DNA of 64,000 nucleotides from an uncultured Mucispirillum sp. (GCA_944326705.1 CALVEY010000009.1:1-64000), one strand, 5' to 3'; positions 30,324 to 39,185 are shown, counted from the stretch's first letter. Notes: generated by a model from the sequence alone, not told the origin. Numbers and translations: made by a program.

Positions 30324-32169
30324 CTACCTGAAAAAGTGTATTTTTTTCCACTGCAATATTTTTTAAAAACAGCGGTGCAAACCTTACACCAGTCCATAAA
30401 GGAATATTATTCAGCACTGCAAATTCGCAGGCATAAGAAAGCGGTGTAACATTTTCTAAAATCATACCTTTTGCATTTTTATAATTTTTAAGTTTTGTAA
30501 AAGGTAAATTATATGCTGCAATTATTTTATCAGTATAGTCATCAAGGTTTAAGTTTGTTTCAACACTGCCTTCACAGTTGATTCTGTTTAAGCCGTATAC
30601 TGCAAAGTTTTCTGTATCTTTATATCTTATTATCATATCTTCTGCTATGTGGGCAGTATCTGATAAATCATAGGCATAAATTTCAGGCGGCATAAGCTGA
30701 GCTGAATATCTTTTATTTTTCCATTTCCTAAAATATATAAGCTCTTTTGTTTCGCCAAAAAGTGTATCATAATAAAGCCTGCGAATCTCATCATGGTCAA
30801 GCAGAAATATATCTTCTTTTTTATCTAATTTTCCTTTAGTAACACCTAATTCACCTGCTTTTAAAAGTGCTTTTTGAGCATTAACTACAAAAGATGATGC
30901 AGTTAAATATAATTCATCACGCATATCTAAAAGCCTGTGCATATTTATTATGGCTTTTTTCAGTTTAGATTTTCTAGTAAAAAATGGCAGTTTCTTTAAA
31001 TATGTTTTTATTTTATCAGTATTTTTTTCCATTTTAAATGAAACTGATGCTAAATTAGATGAAAAATCAAGATAATCTGGCATTATCATTTCATCTTCTT
31101 TATAAAAAATAGAATTTTCTCTTGTTTTATATACTGCATTTAATACAAGTGATATATTTGAAAACTTTTTAAGCAGCACAGAAAGATTATTTATAAATTC
31201 TACAGTAATATACTCATATATAATAGCAAACTGAACAGGCATATCATAAAAAGTTTTCTCTGTAATATTATTAATGCTTACTCTTGATGTAGAAGTTTTA
31301 AGCTCTTTTAATACTTCATCTATTTCATCAAATGTTACAGGAAAAAAAGAGCGGTTTAATTTATCCAGTTTAGATATACCCATTTTTAAAAACAGGTTTG
31401 GAGAAAATACACGCCTGTATAGTGACTTATTAAGCCCTATTGTATGCATCATTTTTTCAAAAGCAGTCATATTTATATATATTCTGCCATTAACAGGCAC
31501 AACAGAAGGCGATGAAGTTTTAAGATTGCATGAAACAAAAAGCGGGTTTAAAATGTCAAGCAAATCATTAAAAATTGATGCTGTAAAGTAAGAACATACC
31601 TGTGGAAAAAAAGAAGAAAAATATCCATTAGATAGTATAATCTCTTCATCATATATTCTTGATTTACTTTCACCATATTCAGAAGCAGCAAGGGGCCTTG
31701 GGATAGTATAGTCACGCATATCATCTTTAAAAGTTTCTGTAACTTCTACTGCATTTTTTATAAAACAGTCATCATCAGTTAAGAAAACATCCATTTCCAG
31801 CGGACTTTTTGCAACCTGTTCTGCTTTAAATATTGTATCAAGCAGCGTATTTATTTCTGCATTATTTAAATCAGGTCTGCCTGTTAAATATCTTATATTA
31901 TCAGAATACTGACCTTTTAATATAATAAACTTTATATTATCTATAACAGCTGTAAAAAAACCAAAGTTATTATTATAATGGGGATATATTTTTATATCTT
32001 TGCCAGTTATTTCTGCAGGTGCATTATTTTCAATACTGTCTTCTTCACTTTCTTTATTATTCTCATTATCTGGTTCATCTGCAGTATTATTAATTACAGC
32101 ACCATATATTTTTAAACCTGATTTTCCAAGTAGTTCAAGAAGACTTTCTTTTACTGCTAATTCATCCAT
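30313..32169 (-). CDS. PEP-utilising-enzyme-like protein lacking the ATP-grasp domain
   Basis: A 618-residue protein. The C-terminal 100 residues resemble the phosphohistidine (mobile) domain of PEP synthase, PPDK and rifampin phosphotransferase: AKGMILENVTPLSYACEFAVLNNIPLWTGV parallels the usual E-GG--SHAAI-ARE-GIP pattern. The catalytic His position holds Tyr (LSYAC instead of LSHAA). The middle (FSSFFPQVCSYFTASIFNDLL, about residues 180-200) resembles the linker of such enzymes. There is no ATP-grasp domain; the N terminus has an acidic low-complexity insert (DEPDNENNKESEEDS). It is probably a non-catalytic or remodelled homologue, function unknown. It is coupled to the downstream barrel gene by overlap. 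Confidence 0.5.
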   Translation of the reverse strand: MDELAVKESLLELLGKSGLKIYGAVINNTADEPDNENNKESEEDSIENNAPAEITGKDIKIYPHYNNNFGFFTAVIDNIKFIILKGQYSDNIRYLTGRPDLNNAEINTLLDTIFKAEQVAKSPLEMDVFLTDDDCFIKNAVEVTETFKDDMRDYTIPRPLAASEYGESKSRIYDEEIILSNGYFSSFFPQVCSYFTASIFNDLLDILNPLFVSCNLKTSSPSVVPVNGRIYINMTAFEKMMHTIGLNKSLYRRVFSPNLFLKMGISKLDKLNRSFFPVTFDEIDEVLKELKTSTSRVSINNITEKTFYDMPVQFAIIYEYITVEFINNLSVLLKKFSNISLVLNAVYKTRENSIFYKEDEMIMPDYLDFSSNLASVSFKMEKNTDKIKTYLKKLPFFTRKSKLKKAIINMHRLLDMRDELYLTASSFVVNAQKALLKAGELGVTKGKLDKKEDIFLLDHDEIRRLYYDTLFGETKELIYFRKWKNKRYSAQLMPPEIYAYDLSDTAHIAEDMIIRYKDTENFAVYGLNRINCEGSVETNLNLDDYTDKIIAAYNLPFTKLKNYKNAKGMILENVTPLSYACEFAVLNNIPLWTGVRFAPLFLKNIAVEKNTLFQVDDE

Positions 32170-32295
32170 TTATATAAAACCTCACATTAATAACTGTTAA
32201 ACTGAAAAATAAGTTCTGCTTAGACTGCCAAAAAAGTTATTAATCTTTTTTGAATTTTAAACAAATAATATTTGTTATATTAAAAATATTTTAAT

Positions 32296-32330
32296 GAACT
32301 AAACTTAGAGCTTATATCTAAGTTTAGTTC
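32296..32330 (-). terminator. Hairpin terminator after purC
   Basis: Perfect 14-bp arms GAACTAAACTTAGA (32296-32309) and TCTAAGTTTAGTTC (32317-32330) with a 7-nt loop, 13 nt beyond the purC stop. The minus-strand sequence after it is AT-rich rather than a clean T run. It separates purC from the next minus-strand gene starting at 32169. Confidence 0.7.
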
Positions 32331-32343
32331 TTATTATAATATA

Positions 32344-33222
32344 TTATTCTGCTGTTAAAAGCTCAGCAATTTCTCTGTATCTTTTAGAAGTCTCATTTGA
32401 TATATTTTCTGGAAGAACAGGGCCAGGAGCTTGTTTATTCCAGTCAAGAGTTTCAAGGTAGTTGCGGACAATCTGTTTATCCATACTGTCTTGCACCTGA
32501 CCTGGTTTATATTTATCTGCAAACCAGAAGCGAGATGAATCTGGTGTTAAAACTTCATCTATTAATATAACTTCTCCATCATAAAGACCAAATTCAAGTT
32601 TAGTATCTGCTATAATAATACCTTTTGATAATGCAAGCTCTGATGCAAAAGTATATATTTTAATAGTATAGTCACGCATTTTTTCAGCATATTCTTTGCC
32701 AACTATTTCACACATTTTTTCAAAAGATATGCTTTCATCGTGCCCCACATCTGCTTTTGTAGATGGAGTAAAAATAGGTGATGGCAGTTTATCAGCTTCT
32801 TTTAAACCAACAGGCAGCTTTATACCACATACTGCACCAGTTTTTAAATAATCTTTCATACCTGAGCCTGTAATATAGCCGCGGACAACACATTCTGCTA
32901 AAAGTGGTTTAGCTTTTTTAACAAGCATACTTCTGCCTTCAAGTATATCTTTATATTTCTGCACAGCTTCCGGCATTTCTTCTATTTTAGTAGTAATAAG
33001 ATGGTTTTTTATTATATGAGATGTTTTATCAAACCAGAATTTTGAAAGCTCTGTTAAAACTTTTCCTTTTCCTTCTATACCTTCAGGAAGTATAACATCA
33101 AAAGCAGATAATCTGTCAGTTGATACAATTAATAATTTATCATCTAAATCATAAATATCCCTGACTTTTCCCCTGCCTATAAGTTTTAAATCAGGAAATT
33201 CTGTTTTCATTACTATATTCAT
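32344..33222 (-). CDS. purC: Phosphoribosylaminoimidazole-succinocarboxamide synthase
   Basis: SAICAR synthetase, which joins aspartate to CAIR in purine biosynthesis using ATP. Characteristic sequences are [31 protein letters not shown] at the N terminus, [34 protein letters not shown] and [32 protein letters not shown] start at MNIVMKTEF (33222) because GAGGTG lies 7 nt upstream; an in-frame ATG at 33237 would add five residues. It is the long (about 290 aa) form of the enzyme and a stand-alone gene. Confidence 0.96.
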   Translation of the reverse strand: MNIVMKTEFPDLKLIGRGKVRDIYDLDDKLLIVSTDRLSAFDVILPEGIEGKGKVLTELSKFWFDKTSHIIKNHLITTKIEEMPEAVQKYKDILEGRSMLVKKAKPLLAECVVRGYITGSGMKDYLKTGAVCGIKLPVGLKEADKLPSPIFTPSTKADVGHDESISFEKMCEIVGKEYAEKMRDYTIKIYTFASELALSKGIIIADTKLEFGLYDGEVILIDEVLTPDSSRFWFADKYKPGQVQDSMDKQIVRNYLETLDWNKQAPGPVLPENISNETSKRYREIAELLTAE

Positions 33223-33451
33223 ATATTCACCTCGCAAAGTATATTGATAATATTTTTCTCAGCTAAAATCAAGAATTATAATTATATAAACCACAATTTT
33301 TATATATAAAAAATATAAAAATGAAAAAAAATTGTACAAAAGATTAATTTTTACGGAAAAACATAAAAATATACAAAAAATATTAACTATTTACTTGAAA
33401 TATTGAATAATTTGGTTTATATATATTAATGCTTTTAAAGTGAGGTGAGAT

Positions 33452-33901
33452 ATGGCTCTTGATTCTATAGATGTACAAATTTTAAATATGCTTATAGAAA
33501 ACGGCAGAATATCATATACTGATATTGCTAAAGAAGTTGGTATGAAACCACCTTCCGTTATTGATAGAATAAAGAAAATGGAAAGTGATGGTTTAATATA
33601 TGACTATACAGCAAGAGTGGATTATCGCAAAATGGGTTTTGATATGGTTGCTTTTGTTGGTGTTGTTATGGATAACCCAGTTTACATTGATGATTTTGAA
33701 AATATATTTAAAAATGTAGATGAAGATATTGTAGAATGTTACCATGTAACTGGTGATTTTACTCTGCTTTTAAAAGTTATCACTAAAAATACAAATACAT
33801 TAGCAGGTATTATTCGTAAATTAAGAGAGCTGCCGGGAGTGGCAAGCACAAATACAATCTTAGTTTTTTCTACTATGGTTAACAGAGTCCATAAAATATA
33901 A
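33452..33901 (+). CDS. Lrp/AsnC-family transcriptional regulator
   Basis: A 149-residue protein with the N-terminal winged HTH of the family (LDSIDVQILNMLIENGRISYTDIAKEVGMKPPSVIDRIKKME) and a C-terminal RAM ligand-binding domain (VVECYHVTGDFTLLLKV-type, here IVECYHVTGDFTLLLKVI). It likely senses an amino acid or related ligand as an octamer. It is preceded by a strong GAGGTGAG ribosome binding site and diverges from purC across 33223-33451, an AT-rich region that probably holds both promoters. The regulated genes are unknown. Confidence 0.9.
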   Translation: MALDSIDVQILNMLIENGRISYTDIAKEVGMKPPSVIDRIKKMESDGLIYDYTARVDYRKMGFDMVAFVGVVMDNPVYIDDFENIFKNVDEDIVECYHVTGDFTLLLKVITKNTNTLAGIIRKLRELPGVASTNTILVFSTMVNRVHKI

Positions 33902-33907
33902 AAAGCT

Positions 33908-34675
33908 ATGAAAACAGTATCTGTTATTATCCCTGTATATAACAGGACTTTTTCAGTTAGAGATGCAATAGAAAGTGTATTAATACAGTCAGTTAAGCCG
34001 TCAGAAATAATAGTTATTGATGACGGCTCTTCTTTTGATATGGCTTTATATCTTAAAAGCTATATGCAGCATATCCATTTAATAAAACTAAATGAAAATA
34101 AAGGTGTAAGTTTTGCAAGGAATACAGGCATAAAGGCAGCATCTGGTGAATATATTGCCTTTTTAGATTCTGATGATTTATTTCTTCCTAAAAAGCTTGA
34201 ATACCAGATAAACTATATGGTTGAAAATGATTTATATATCAGCCATACAGATGAATTCTGGTATAGAAAAGACAGGTGGGTAAATCAGGGTAAAAGCAAT
34301 AAACGCTATGGCGGATATATTTTTGATAAAATCCTTGATAAATGCAGAATAAGCCCTTCTTCTTTAATAGTTCATAAATCAGTTTTTGATGAGGCAGGAT
34401 ATTTTAACGAAAACTTAAGAGTATGCGAAGACTATGAAATCTCTCTCAGGTTTGCCTTAAAATATAAGATAGGATACTTAGAAAAAAAATTAATTATTAA
34501 ACGAGCCGTTGAAAAAAACAGCTTAAGTGCTGGAATTAAGCACATAGAATATATAAGATATGAAATTTTAGAGAAATTGTATAGAGATATTAATAATATA
34601 CTTGATTTAAATTCAAAAATAGCTATAATAAACGAAATAGAAAGAAAAAAACACATAATTAGTCCTTTTATTTAA
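33908..34675 (+). CDS. Family 2 glycosyltransferase
   Basis: A 255-residue GT-A fold transferase. The N-terminal VSVIIPVYNRTFSVRDAIESVLIQS and VIDDGSS form the nucleotide-sugar site, and AFLDSDDLFLPKKL supplies the metal-binding DxD. The central CEDYEISLRFALKY matches the acceptor-side ED motif. It starts 6 nt after the Lrp-type regulator, so the two are probably co-transcribed. The sugar and acceptor are unknown; other glycan genes lie at both ends of the window. Confidence 0.88.
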   Translation: MKTVSVIIPVYNRTFSVRDAIESVLIQSVKPSEIIVIDDGSSFDMALYLKSYMQHIHLIKLNENKGVSFARNTGIKAASGEYIAFLDSDDLFLPKKLEYQINYMVENDLYISHTDEFWYRKDRWVNQGKSNKRYGGYIFDKILDKCRISPSSLIVHKSVFDEAGYFNENLRVCEDYEISLRFALKYKIGYLEKKLIIKRAVEKNSLSAGIKHIEYIRYEILEKLYRDINNILDLNSKIAIINEIERKKHIISPFI

Positions 34676-34830
34676 CACTCCATAAAATAATGTCAGACTT
34701 TAACAATATTTGGTAAAAAATCAAAAAACAAACTTAATATTATAAATTATGTTAACTTATCATTATAATTTTATCTTTTACTACTCAAAAACATAAAAAA
34801 GTTAAATATGTAAATATTGTGTAGACCCTG

Positions 34831-34847
34831 TTTTACATAATGTAAAA
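34831..34847. promoter_or_regulatory. Perfect 17-bp palindrome upstream of the mccA promoter
   Basis: TTTTACATAATGTAAAA is an exact inverted repeat (8-bp arms around one A) lying 10 bp upstream of the predicted -35 box. Spacing and symmetry suggest the operator of a dimeric regulator, in a position suited to activation. The regulator is unknown. Confidence 0.6.
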
Positions 34848-34857
34848 AATAAATTTA

Positions 34858-34886
34858 TTGACAACTTATAATTTAATTCATAGAGT
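34858..34886 (+). promoter_or_regulatory. Predicted sigma-70 promoter of the sulfite reductase genes
   Basis: TTGACA (34858-34863), a 17-bp spacer and TAGAGT (34881-34886, four of six matches to TATAAT). It lies about 90 nt upstream of the mccA start and is bracketed by two palindromes. The rest of the 298-bp gap from 34676 is AT-rich. Confidence 0.6.
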
Positions 34887-34905
34887 AAATCTATGATATA
34901 GATTT
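34887..34905. promoter_or_regulatory. Palindrome at the predicted transcription start of mccA
   Basis: AAATCTAT-GAT-ATAGATTT is a perfect 8-bp inverted repeat immediately downstream of the -10 box, where a bound protein would block transcription. Operator-like; the regulator is unknown. Confidence 0.5.
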
Positions 34906-34973
34906 TCGCTAATATAATAATCGTGAAGCAGTTCTAATTTTCGCCATTATTCTAAAAAACAGGGGAGGTTTAC

Positions 34974-36944
34974 ATGAATAAGGAGTTCATTGCAAATCTA
35001 TTAGTCACAAAGATTCACAGCCTTATTGTAATGGTTATGTGTCTTTTATTCTGTTTCCTTACTATTCCAGCAAAAGCACAGGAACAGGATTTTCAAAAAC
35101 CTAGAACATTAGGTGAATATATTGAACAGGAAAAAACACTGTTTGATGTATTAAAGAAAAAACACCCTATTTTTCAATATGAAAAAGAAGGGCGCTTAGT
35201 TGGTAAATATAAATTAAGCAACAGATTAGAAGAGTTTTCTGAGATTAACGGCGGTCCTGCTGTTGCAAAAAGAAATAATGTTGAACATACGGCTGTTACT
35301 TACAGACTTGCTTATGAAACAACATTAGATTATCCTAACAAATTTGTAGGACCAGAAAAATGTGCAGAATGTCACCCTGCTCAATACGAACAGTGGAAAA
35401 GGTCTAGACATGCTAAAGTTGTAAGATTTCCAGAAGAACTTGAGGAAGTGGATGGTGACCCAAAAAGAAAAATGTATGGCACAGAATCTTCTATTCTTCC
35501 AATGGGTATATATCCAGAAGATGTATTATTCGTTCTTGGTACACCTAGAACTAAATACGGCTTCCTTGATAAATGGGTTGTTAGGGGAACATACCATGTA
35601 GAAGGCGGCAGACTTGGTGATAAAACAAGTAAAATAGTTGCAGGTGGTAACCAGTTCTCAAGATTATGGTCAGAACACATCACACCAGAAATGGCTAAAA
35701 AAATTAATGCTTTTATCCCAGAATTCCCAACTAAAATGGAAGATTTTGGAGACAGTGGTTCTACTGTATGGGGAACAAACTCTTATTCTGCTAAAAACAG
35801 AAAAGAATTCGGCTTTCAGCCAGGCTCTGCATACTGCGAAGTATGCCATACTTATAAATTTGATTTCAAAAGCATAGATGAGTTTTACAATGCTTTAGGT
35901 AACAGAGAAGAATTACGCAAACATACTATTAGTAAAGGTATTTCATGCGAAGAATGTCACGGTGCAGGTGCTCACTTATATGGTGCAAGAGGTGCTGGTA
36001 TGCCATCTAACTGTGAAAGATGCCACCAACGCTTTTCTTATAATGAGGCAGATGCTAAAGCTAACCCAACTAAAGTATTTAACAGCTACTTTAAATCTTC
36101 TTGCCCATCATGCGGAACTGAAGGTGCTCAGCTTTACAACTCTGTTCACTATGACAAAGGTATGAGATGTACTACTTGCCACGACCCACACATGGTTACT
36201 AAAAATGACTGGAAAGATGAATATACTTTAACTGGTCTTAAAAAAGAATGTGCAGACTGCCACGAAACACAAAAAGAATTCTTTAAACCTGGCGGTATAC
36301 ATGCAGAAGACAGATGTACAGCATGTCACATGCCTAACATGATGAGCTGCGAAAACTTTGGTGCTGTTCAATTCCCAGACCATGCACTTGCTGATAACGT
36401 TCGTGCATCACACATCTGGAATATTAAAGTAGATAAAACTGCTAAAACATTAAACCCACCTGAAGGTCAGCCAAGAAAAGCATCTACTAAAGGCTGGACT
36501 ATTGCAAGAGATGAAAAAGGTCACTTCTTTATCGACTTAATGTGGGCATGCGGCAGAACAAGTTTCAGTGATGTAAACCTTGTTGGTCCTGGTGCAAGCG
36601 GTTGTCACAGCCCAGTGCAGACTACACTTCCTGATAAACTTAAATACTATAATCAGGAACAGGTTTATAATGATGTAATGAAATGGCAGCAGCCTGTAAA
36701 AGACGGCTATGAAAAAATCAAAGCTGGTATCAAAGCTGTTGATAGAGGTTTAGCTGATAACACATTATTACCAGTTGAGAAAAAAGCAGAAATCATACTG
36801 CTTACTAAACAAGCTCAGGAAATCGTAAGCAAACTTGAAAAAGACGGTTCCTGGGGGGTTCATGGACCAGCTTATTCTAACAAAATAGTTAGCGAAGCAT
36901 TAGTTTATATTCAACAGGCTCAAAATATCCTTAAAGCTAATTAA
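34974..36944 (+). CDS. mccA: Octahaem cytochrome c sulfite reductase (MccA/SirA type)
   Basis: A 656-residue exported multihaem cytochrome with signal peptide ending IPAKAQ. Seven CXXCH haem sites are visible (residues 130, 288, 325, 347, 399, 426, 448). An eighth unusual site follows, Cys526-X17-Cys544-His545, the long CXnCH hallmark of MccA/SirA enzymes, which reduce sulfite to sulfide in the periplasm. Characterised MccA carries a copper ion bound by two cysteines next to the active-site haem; the non-haem Cys377, Cys380 and Cys459 are candidates here. Copper chaperone and haem lyase genes lie downstream. The start is fixed by AGGGGAGG. NrfA and hydroxylamine oxidoreductase are less likely because of the CX17CH site. 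Confidence 0.88.
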   Translation: MNKEFIANLLVTKIHSLIVMVMCLLFCFLTIPAKAQEQDFQKPRTLGEYIEQEKTLFDVLKKKHPIFQYEKEGRLVGKYKLSNRLEEFSEINGGPAVAKRNNVEHTAVTYRLAYETTLDYPNKFVGPEKCAECHPAQYEQWKRSRHAKVVRFPEELEEVDGDPKRKMYGTESSILPMGIYPEDVLFVLGTPRTKYGFLDKWVVRGTYHVEGGRLGDKTSKIVAGGNQFSRLWSEHITPEMAKKINAFIPEFPTKMEDFGDSGSTVWGTNSYSAKNRKEFGFQPGSAYCEVCHTYKFDFKSIDEFYNALGNREELRKHTISKGISCEECHGAGAHLYGARGAGMPSNCERCHQRFSYNEADAKANPTKVFNSYFKSSCPSCGTEGAQLYNSVHYDKGMRCTTCHDPHMVTKNDWKDEYTLTGLKKECADCHETQKEFFKPGGIHAEDRCTACHMPNMMSCENFGAVQFPDHALADNVRASHIWNIKVDKTAKTLNPPEGQPRKASTKGWTIARDEKGHFFIDLMWACGRTSFSDVNLVGPGASGCHSPVQTTLPDKLKYYNQEQVYNDVMKWQQPVKDGYEKIKAGIKAVDRGLADNTLLPVEKKAEIILLTKQAQEIVSKLEKDGSWGVHGPAYSNKIVSEALVYIQQAQNILKAN

Positions 36945-36975
36945 TAGTTACTTTAAAGATAGTGTATAAGATTAT

Positions 36976-37010
36976 GGTGCTTGAAGATAATTAAGGTTAA
37001 TTCAAGCACC
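36976..37010 (+). terminator. Intercistronic hairpin between mccA and the cytochrome b fusion gene
   Basis: Perfect 10-bp arms GGTGCTTGAA (36976-36985) and TTCAAGCACC (37001-37010) with a 15-nt loop. No T run follows, so it is more likely an mRNA 3'-end stabiliser or partial terminator that lets mccA be expressed above the downstream gene. Confidence 0.6.
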
Positions 37011-37034
37011 TTAACTAGATAATGAGAGATTGTT

Positions 37035-39125
37035 ATGAAGAAGATTAGGATAATTTTTTACCTGCTAATAGCAATGTGCCTGTCTATAACAACTTATGCT
37101 AAAGCTGAAATGGGTGGATATGCCCATATAGATGGTGTAAACCAAATAGGGCTGGCAGACGCAGAAGAGCAGTTAAAAGGTAAAAAAGCAACATTTGTTG
37201 ATGTAAATTTTCAAGAAATGCGTGACAGTATAGGCTATATTAACGAAGCTATTTTTGTAATTGATAAAAACTGGCTGCAGACTTTACCTAAAGATAAAAA
37301 TACTACATTAATTTTTTATGGCTTAAACAGACTTTCTTATGAGCCAGGTGAAGCAGCATTACAAGCTATGCAGGCAGGTTACAAAAATTCATACGTGATG
37401 ATAGACGGTATTGAAGGCTGGATAACTTCAGGAAGGCCTGTTGTTAAAAACCAGATAGAAAACTGGAAGAGTGCGCAGAATATTGTAGAATTTACTGATG
37501 GTATACATAAAGATATTGTTTTTGGTGAAGTTCCTGCATGTCGTAATTGTCATGGAACATACGATAAAGATATAGACAGAAGCAATATTAAAATGGATAA
37601 TGCTGCTGATAAAATGCAGATAAACAGAAACTGTGTAAAATGCCATGATGATTTAGGCAACGCATTTGAAGGCAGCGTGCATGATGTAAATTATAAAGCA
37701 CTGCTTGACGGCACTCTGCTTTTTTACAATACACCAGAACCAGGTAAAAAAGCACAGCCATTATGTGTAGACTGTCACAAAACACACACAGCTACACTTA
37801 AAGGTGTTGAATCACCTAAAAAAGTCAGCTCAGAAAGCTGTGCACAATGCCACGAAGGTAAAGGCGTAACATACGAAGCCGACTTTCATGGTAAAATGAA
37901 TGTATTAAACACTGTTGGCGAAACACCAACAATTGCATCTTGTGCAGATTGTCACGGTGGCCACAATATATTTAAAAGTGATGACTTCCGCTCTACTCTG
38001 TCACTTAGCAACAGAATAGATACATGCGGAAAATGTCACGAAGGTTCTACAAAAAGCTTTGTTCAGTACATTGCACACGCAGACCATAGTGATAGAGAAA
38101 ATCACCCTGTATTATACTGGGTAAATATAGGTATGATGACATTAGTTATCGTAGTATTTATTTTCTTTGGTATACATACAATTTTATGGGCTATTCGTTT
38201 ATTCTTAGTTAAACGAGCAAACCCAGAAGCATGGAAAATAGCAATGGCTGCAGTTAAAAATGATAAGAAAGGCTTAAAAAGATTTTCACTGCTGCATAGA
38301 ATTCAGCACTTAGGCCTTGCAATATCATTTATGGGCTTATCACTTTCTGGTATGCCGCAGAAATTCTATGATGCACCATGGGCGCATGCAGTTGCAGATT
38401 TTATAGGTGGTCCTATTAATTCAACAGTGATTCACCACTGGTTTGCATTACTTTTAGGTCTGCTTTTTGCAACACATGTAATTGATGTAGTAACAAACCT
38501 GTGGAAAAAACGTGATGCTGTAAGAGATAAAGAAACAGGCAGACTTTCTGGCAGACTGTTTATAAAAGCAGCATTTGGTCCAGATTCTCTTATACCAAAC
38601 GCACAGGATTTTAGAGACATTAAAGCTAACTTTAAATGGTTCTTAGGAAAAGGCCCTAGACCAGTATTTGATAGATGGGCATATTGGGAAAAATTTGACT
38701 ACTTAGCAGAAATCTGGGGTACATTTGTATTTGGTATCACAGGCTTAATTCTGCTGTTCCCAGTGCAGGCCGCTGCAATACTGCCAGGCTCAGCTGTAAA
38801 TGTGGCAATTATATTCCACACTTACGAGGGTTTACTTGCGATGGCGTTTATTTTCTCCATCCACTTTTTTAACTCTCACTTCAGGCTGGATAAATTCCCT
38901 ATGGATATGGTTATCTTCCTTGGTAATGTTCCAGTTGAAGAAGCTCACCATGAAAGAGCTAAATGGGTTGAAAGGCTTAAAGCTGAAGGCAGGCTCAATG
39001 ATATGGTTGAAGATGAAAAACCAGGACTTCGCACATTTATTGCTAAGTTTATAGGTTTCTCATTAATGGCAATCGGCTTAGTATTGTTAGTGCTTATCTT
39101 AATAGCTTTAATACTAATGATATAG
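37035..39125 (+). CDS. Rhodanese-like / hexahaem cytochrome c / cytochrome b fusion, probable quinol dehydrogenase
   Basis: A 696-residue membrane protein with a signal peptide (ending TTYAKA). A rhodanese-like domain covers about residues 35-137: the end GYKNSYVMIDGIEGWITSGRPV is typical, but the catalytic Cys position holds Tyr (LIFYGLNR), so sulfur transfer by the usual route is unlikely. Six CXXCH haem sites follow (169, 200, 244, 269, 303, 331). Then comes a membrane cytochrome b with helices near 361-391, 420-440, 462-485, 560-582, 588-612 and 671-696 and His-rich motifs (LLHRIQHLG, IHHWFALL, IHFFNSHFR). It probably passes electrons from menaquinol to the reductase, replacing the MccCD module of other species. 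That role is inference from context. Confidence 0.8.
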   Translation: MKKIRIIFYLLIAMCLSITTYAKAEMGGYAHIDGVNQIGLADAEEQLKGKKATFVDVNFQEMRDSIGYINEAIFVIDKNWLQTLPKDKNTTLIFYGLNRLSYEPGEAALQAMQAGYKNSYVMIDGIEGWITSGRPVVKNQIENWKSAQNIVEFTDGIHKDIVFGEVPACRNCHGTYDKDIDRSNIKMDNAADKMQINRNCVKCHDDLGNAFEGSVHDVNYKALLDGTLLFYNTPEPGKKAQPLCVDCHKTHTATLKGVESPKKVSSESCAQCHEGKGVTYEADFHGKMNVLNTVGETPTIASCADCHGGHNIFKSDDFRSTLSLSNRIDTCGKCHEGSTKSFVQYIAHADHSDRENHPVLYWVNIGMMTLVIVVFIFFGIHTILWAIRLFLVKRANPEAWKIAMAAVKNDKKGLKRFSLLHRIQHLGLAISFMGLSLSGMPQKFYDAPWAHAVADFIGGPINSTVIHHWFALLLGLLFATHVIDVVTNLWKKRDAVRDKETGRLSGRLFIKAAFGPDSLIPNAQDFRDIKANFKWFLGKGPRPVFDRWAYWEKFDYLAEIWGTFVFGITGLILLFPVQAAAILPGSAVNVAIIFHTYEGLLAMAFIFSIHFFNSHFRLDKFPMDMVIFLGNVPVEEAHHERAKWVERLKAEGRLNDMVEDEKPGLRTFIAKFIGFSLMAIGLVLLVLILIALILMI

Positions 39126-39150
39126 CATAGCAGTAAGGTAATTAAATATA

Positions 39151-39185
39151 TATCGCCAAGGTAGTTCTATCTTGGCGATATTTTT
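39151..39185 (+). terminator. Strong Rho-independent terminator
   Basis: TATCGCCAAG (39151-39160) pairs perfectly with CTTGGCGATA (39171-39180), followed by TTTTT. It lies between the cytochrome b fusion gene and the copper-chaperone genes. The downstream genes must therefore rely on read-through or on their own promoter. Confidence 0.88.

Noticed and set aside
34858-34905. FNR or Fur box at the sulfite reductase promoter
   Set aside because: The palindromes do not match TTGAT-N4-ATCAA or the Fur consensus well enough to name a regulator.
34974-36944. NrfA-type nitrite reductase or hydroxylamine oxidoreductase
   Set aside because: NrfA has five haems with a CXXCK site; here there are seven CXXCH plus a CX17CH and no CXXCK. 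The long CXnCH site and adjacent copper genes favour MccA/SirA.
37035-39125. Active sulfurtransferase (rhodanese) function
   Set aside because: The position of the catalytic Cys in the active-site loop is occupied by Tyr, so the usual persulfide chemistry is not supported.
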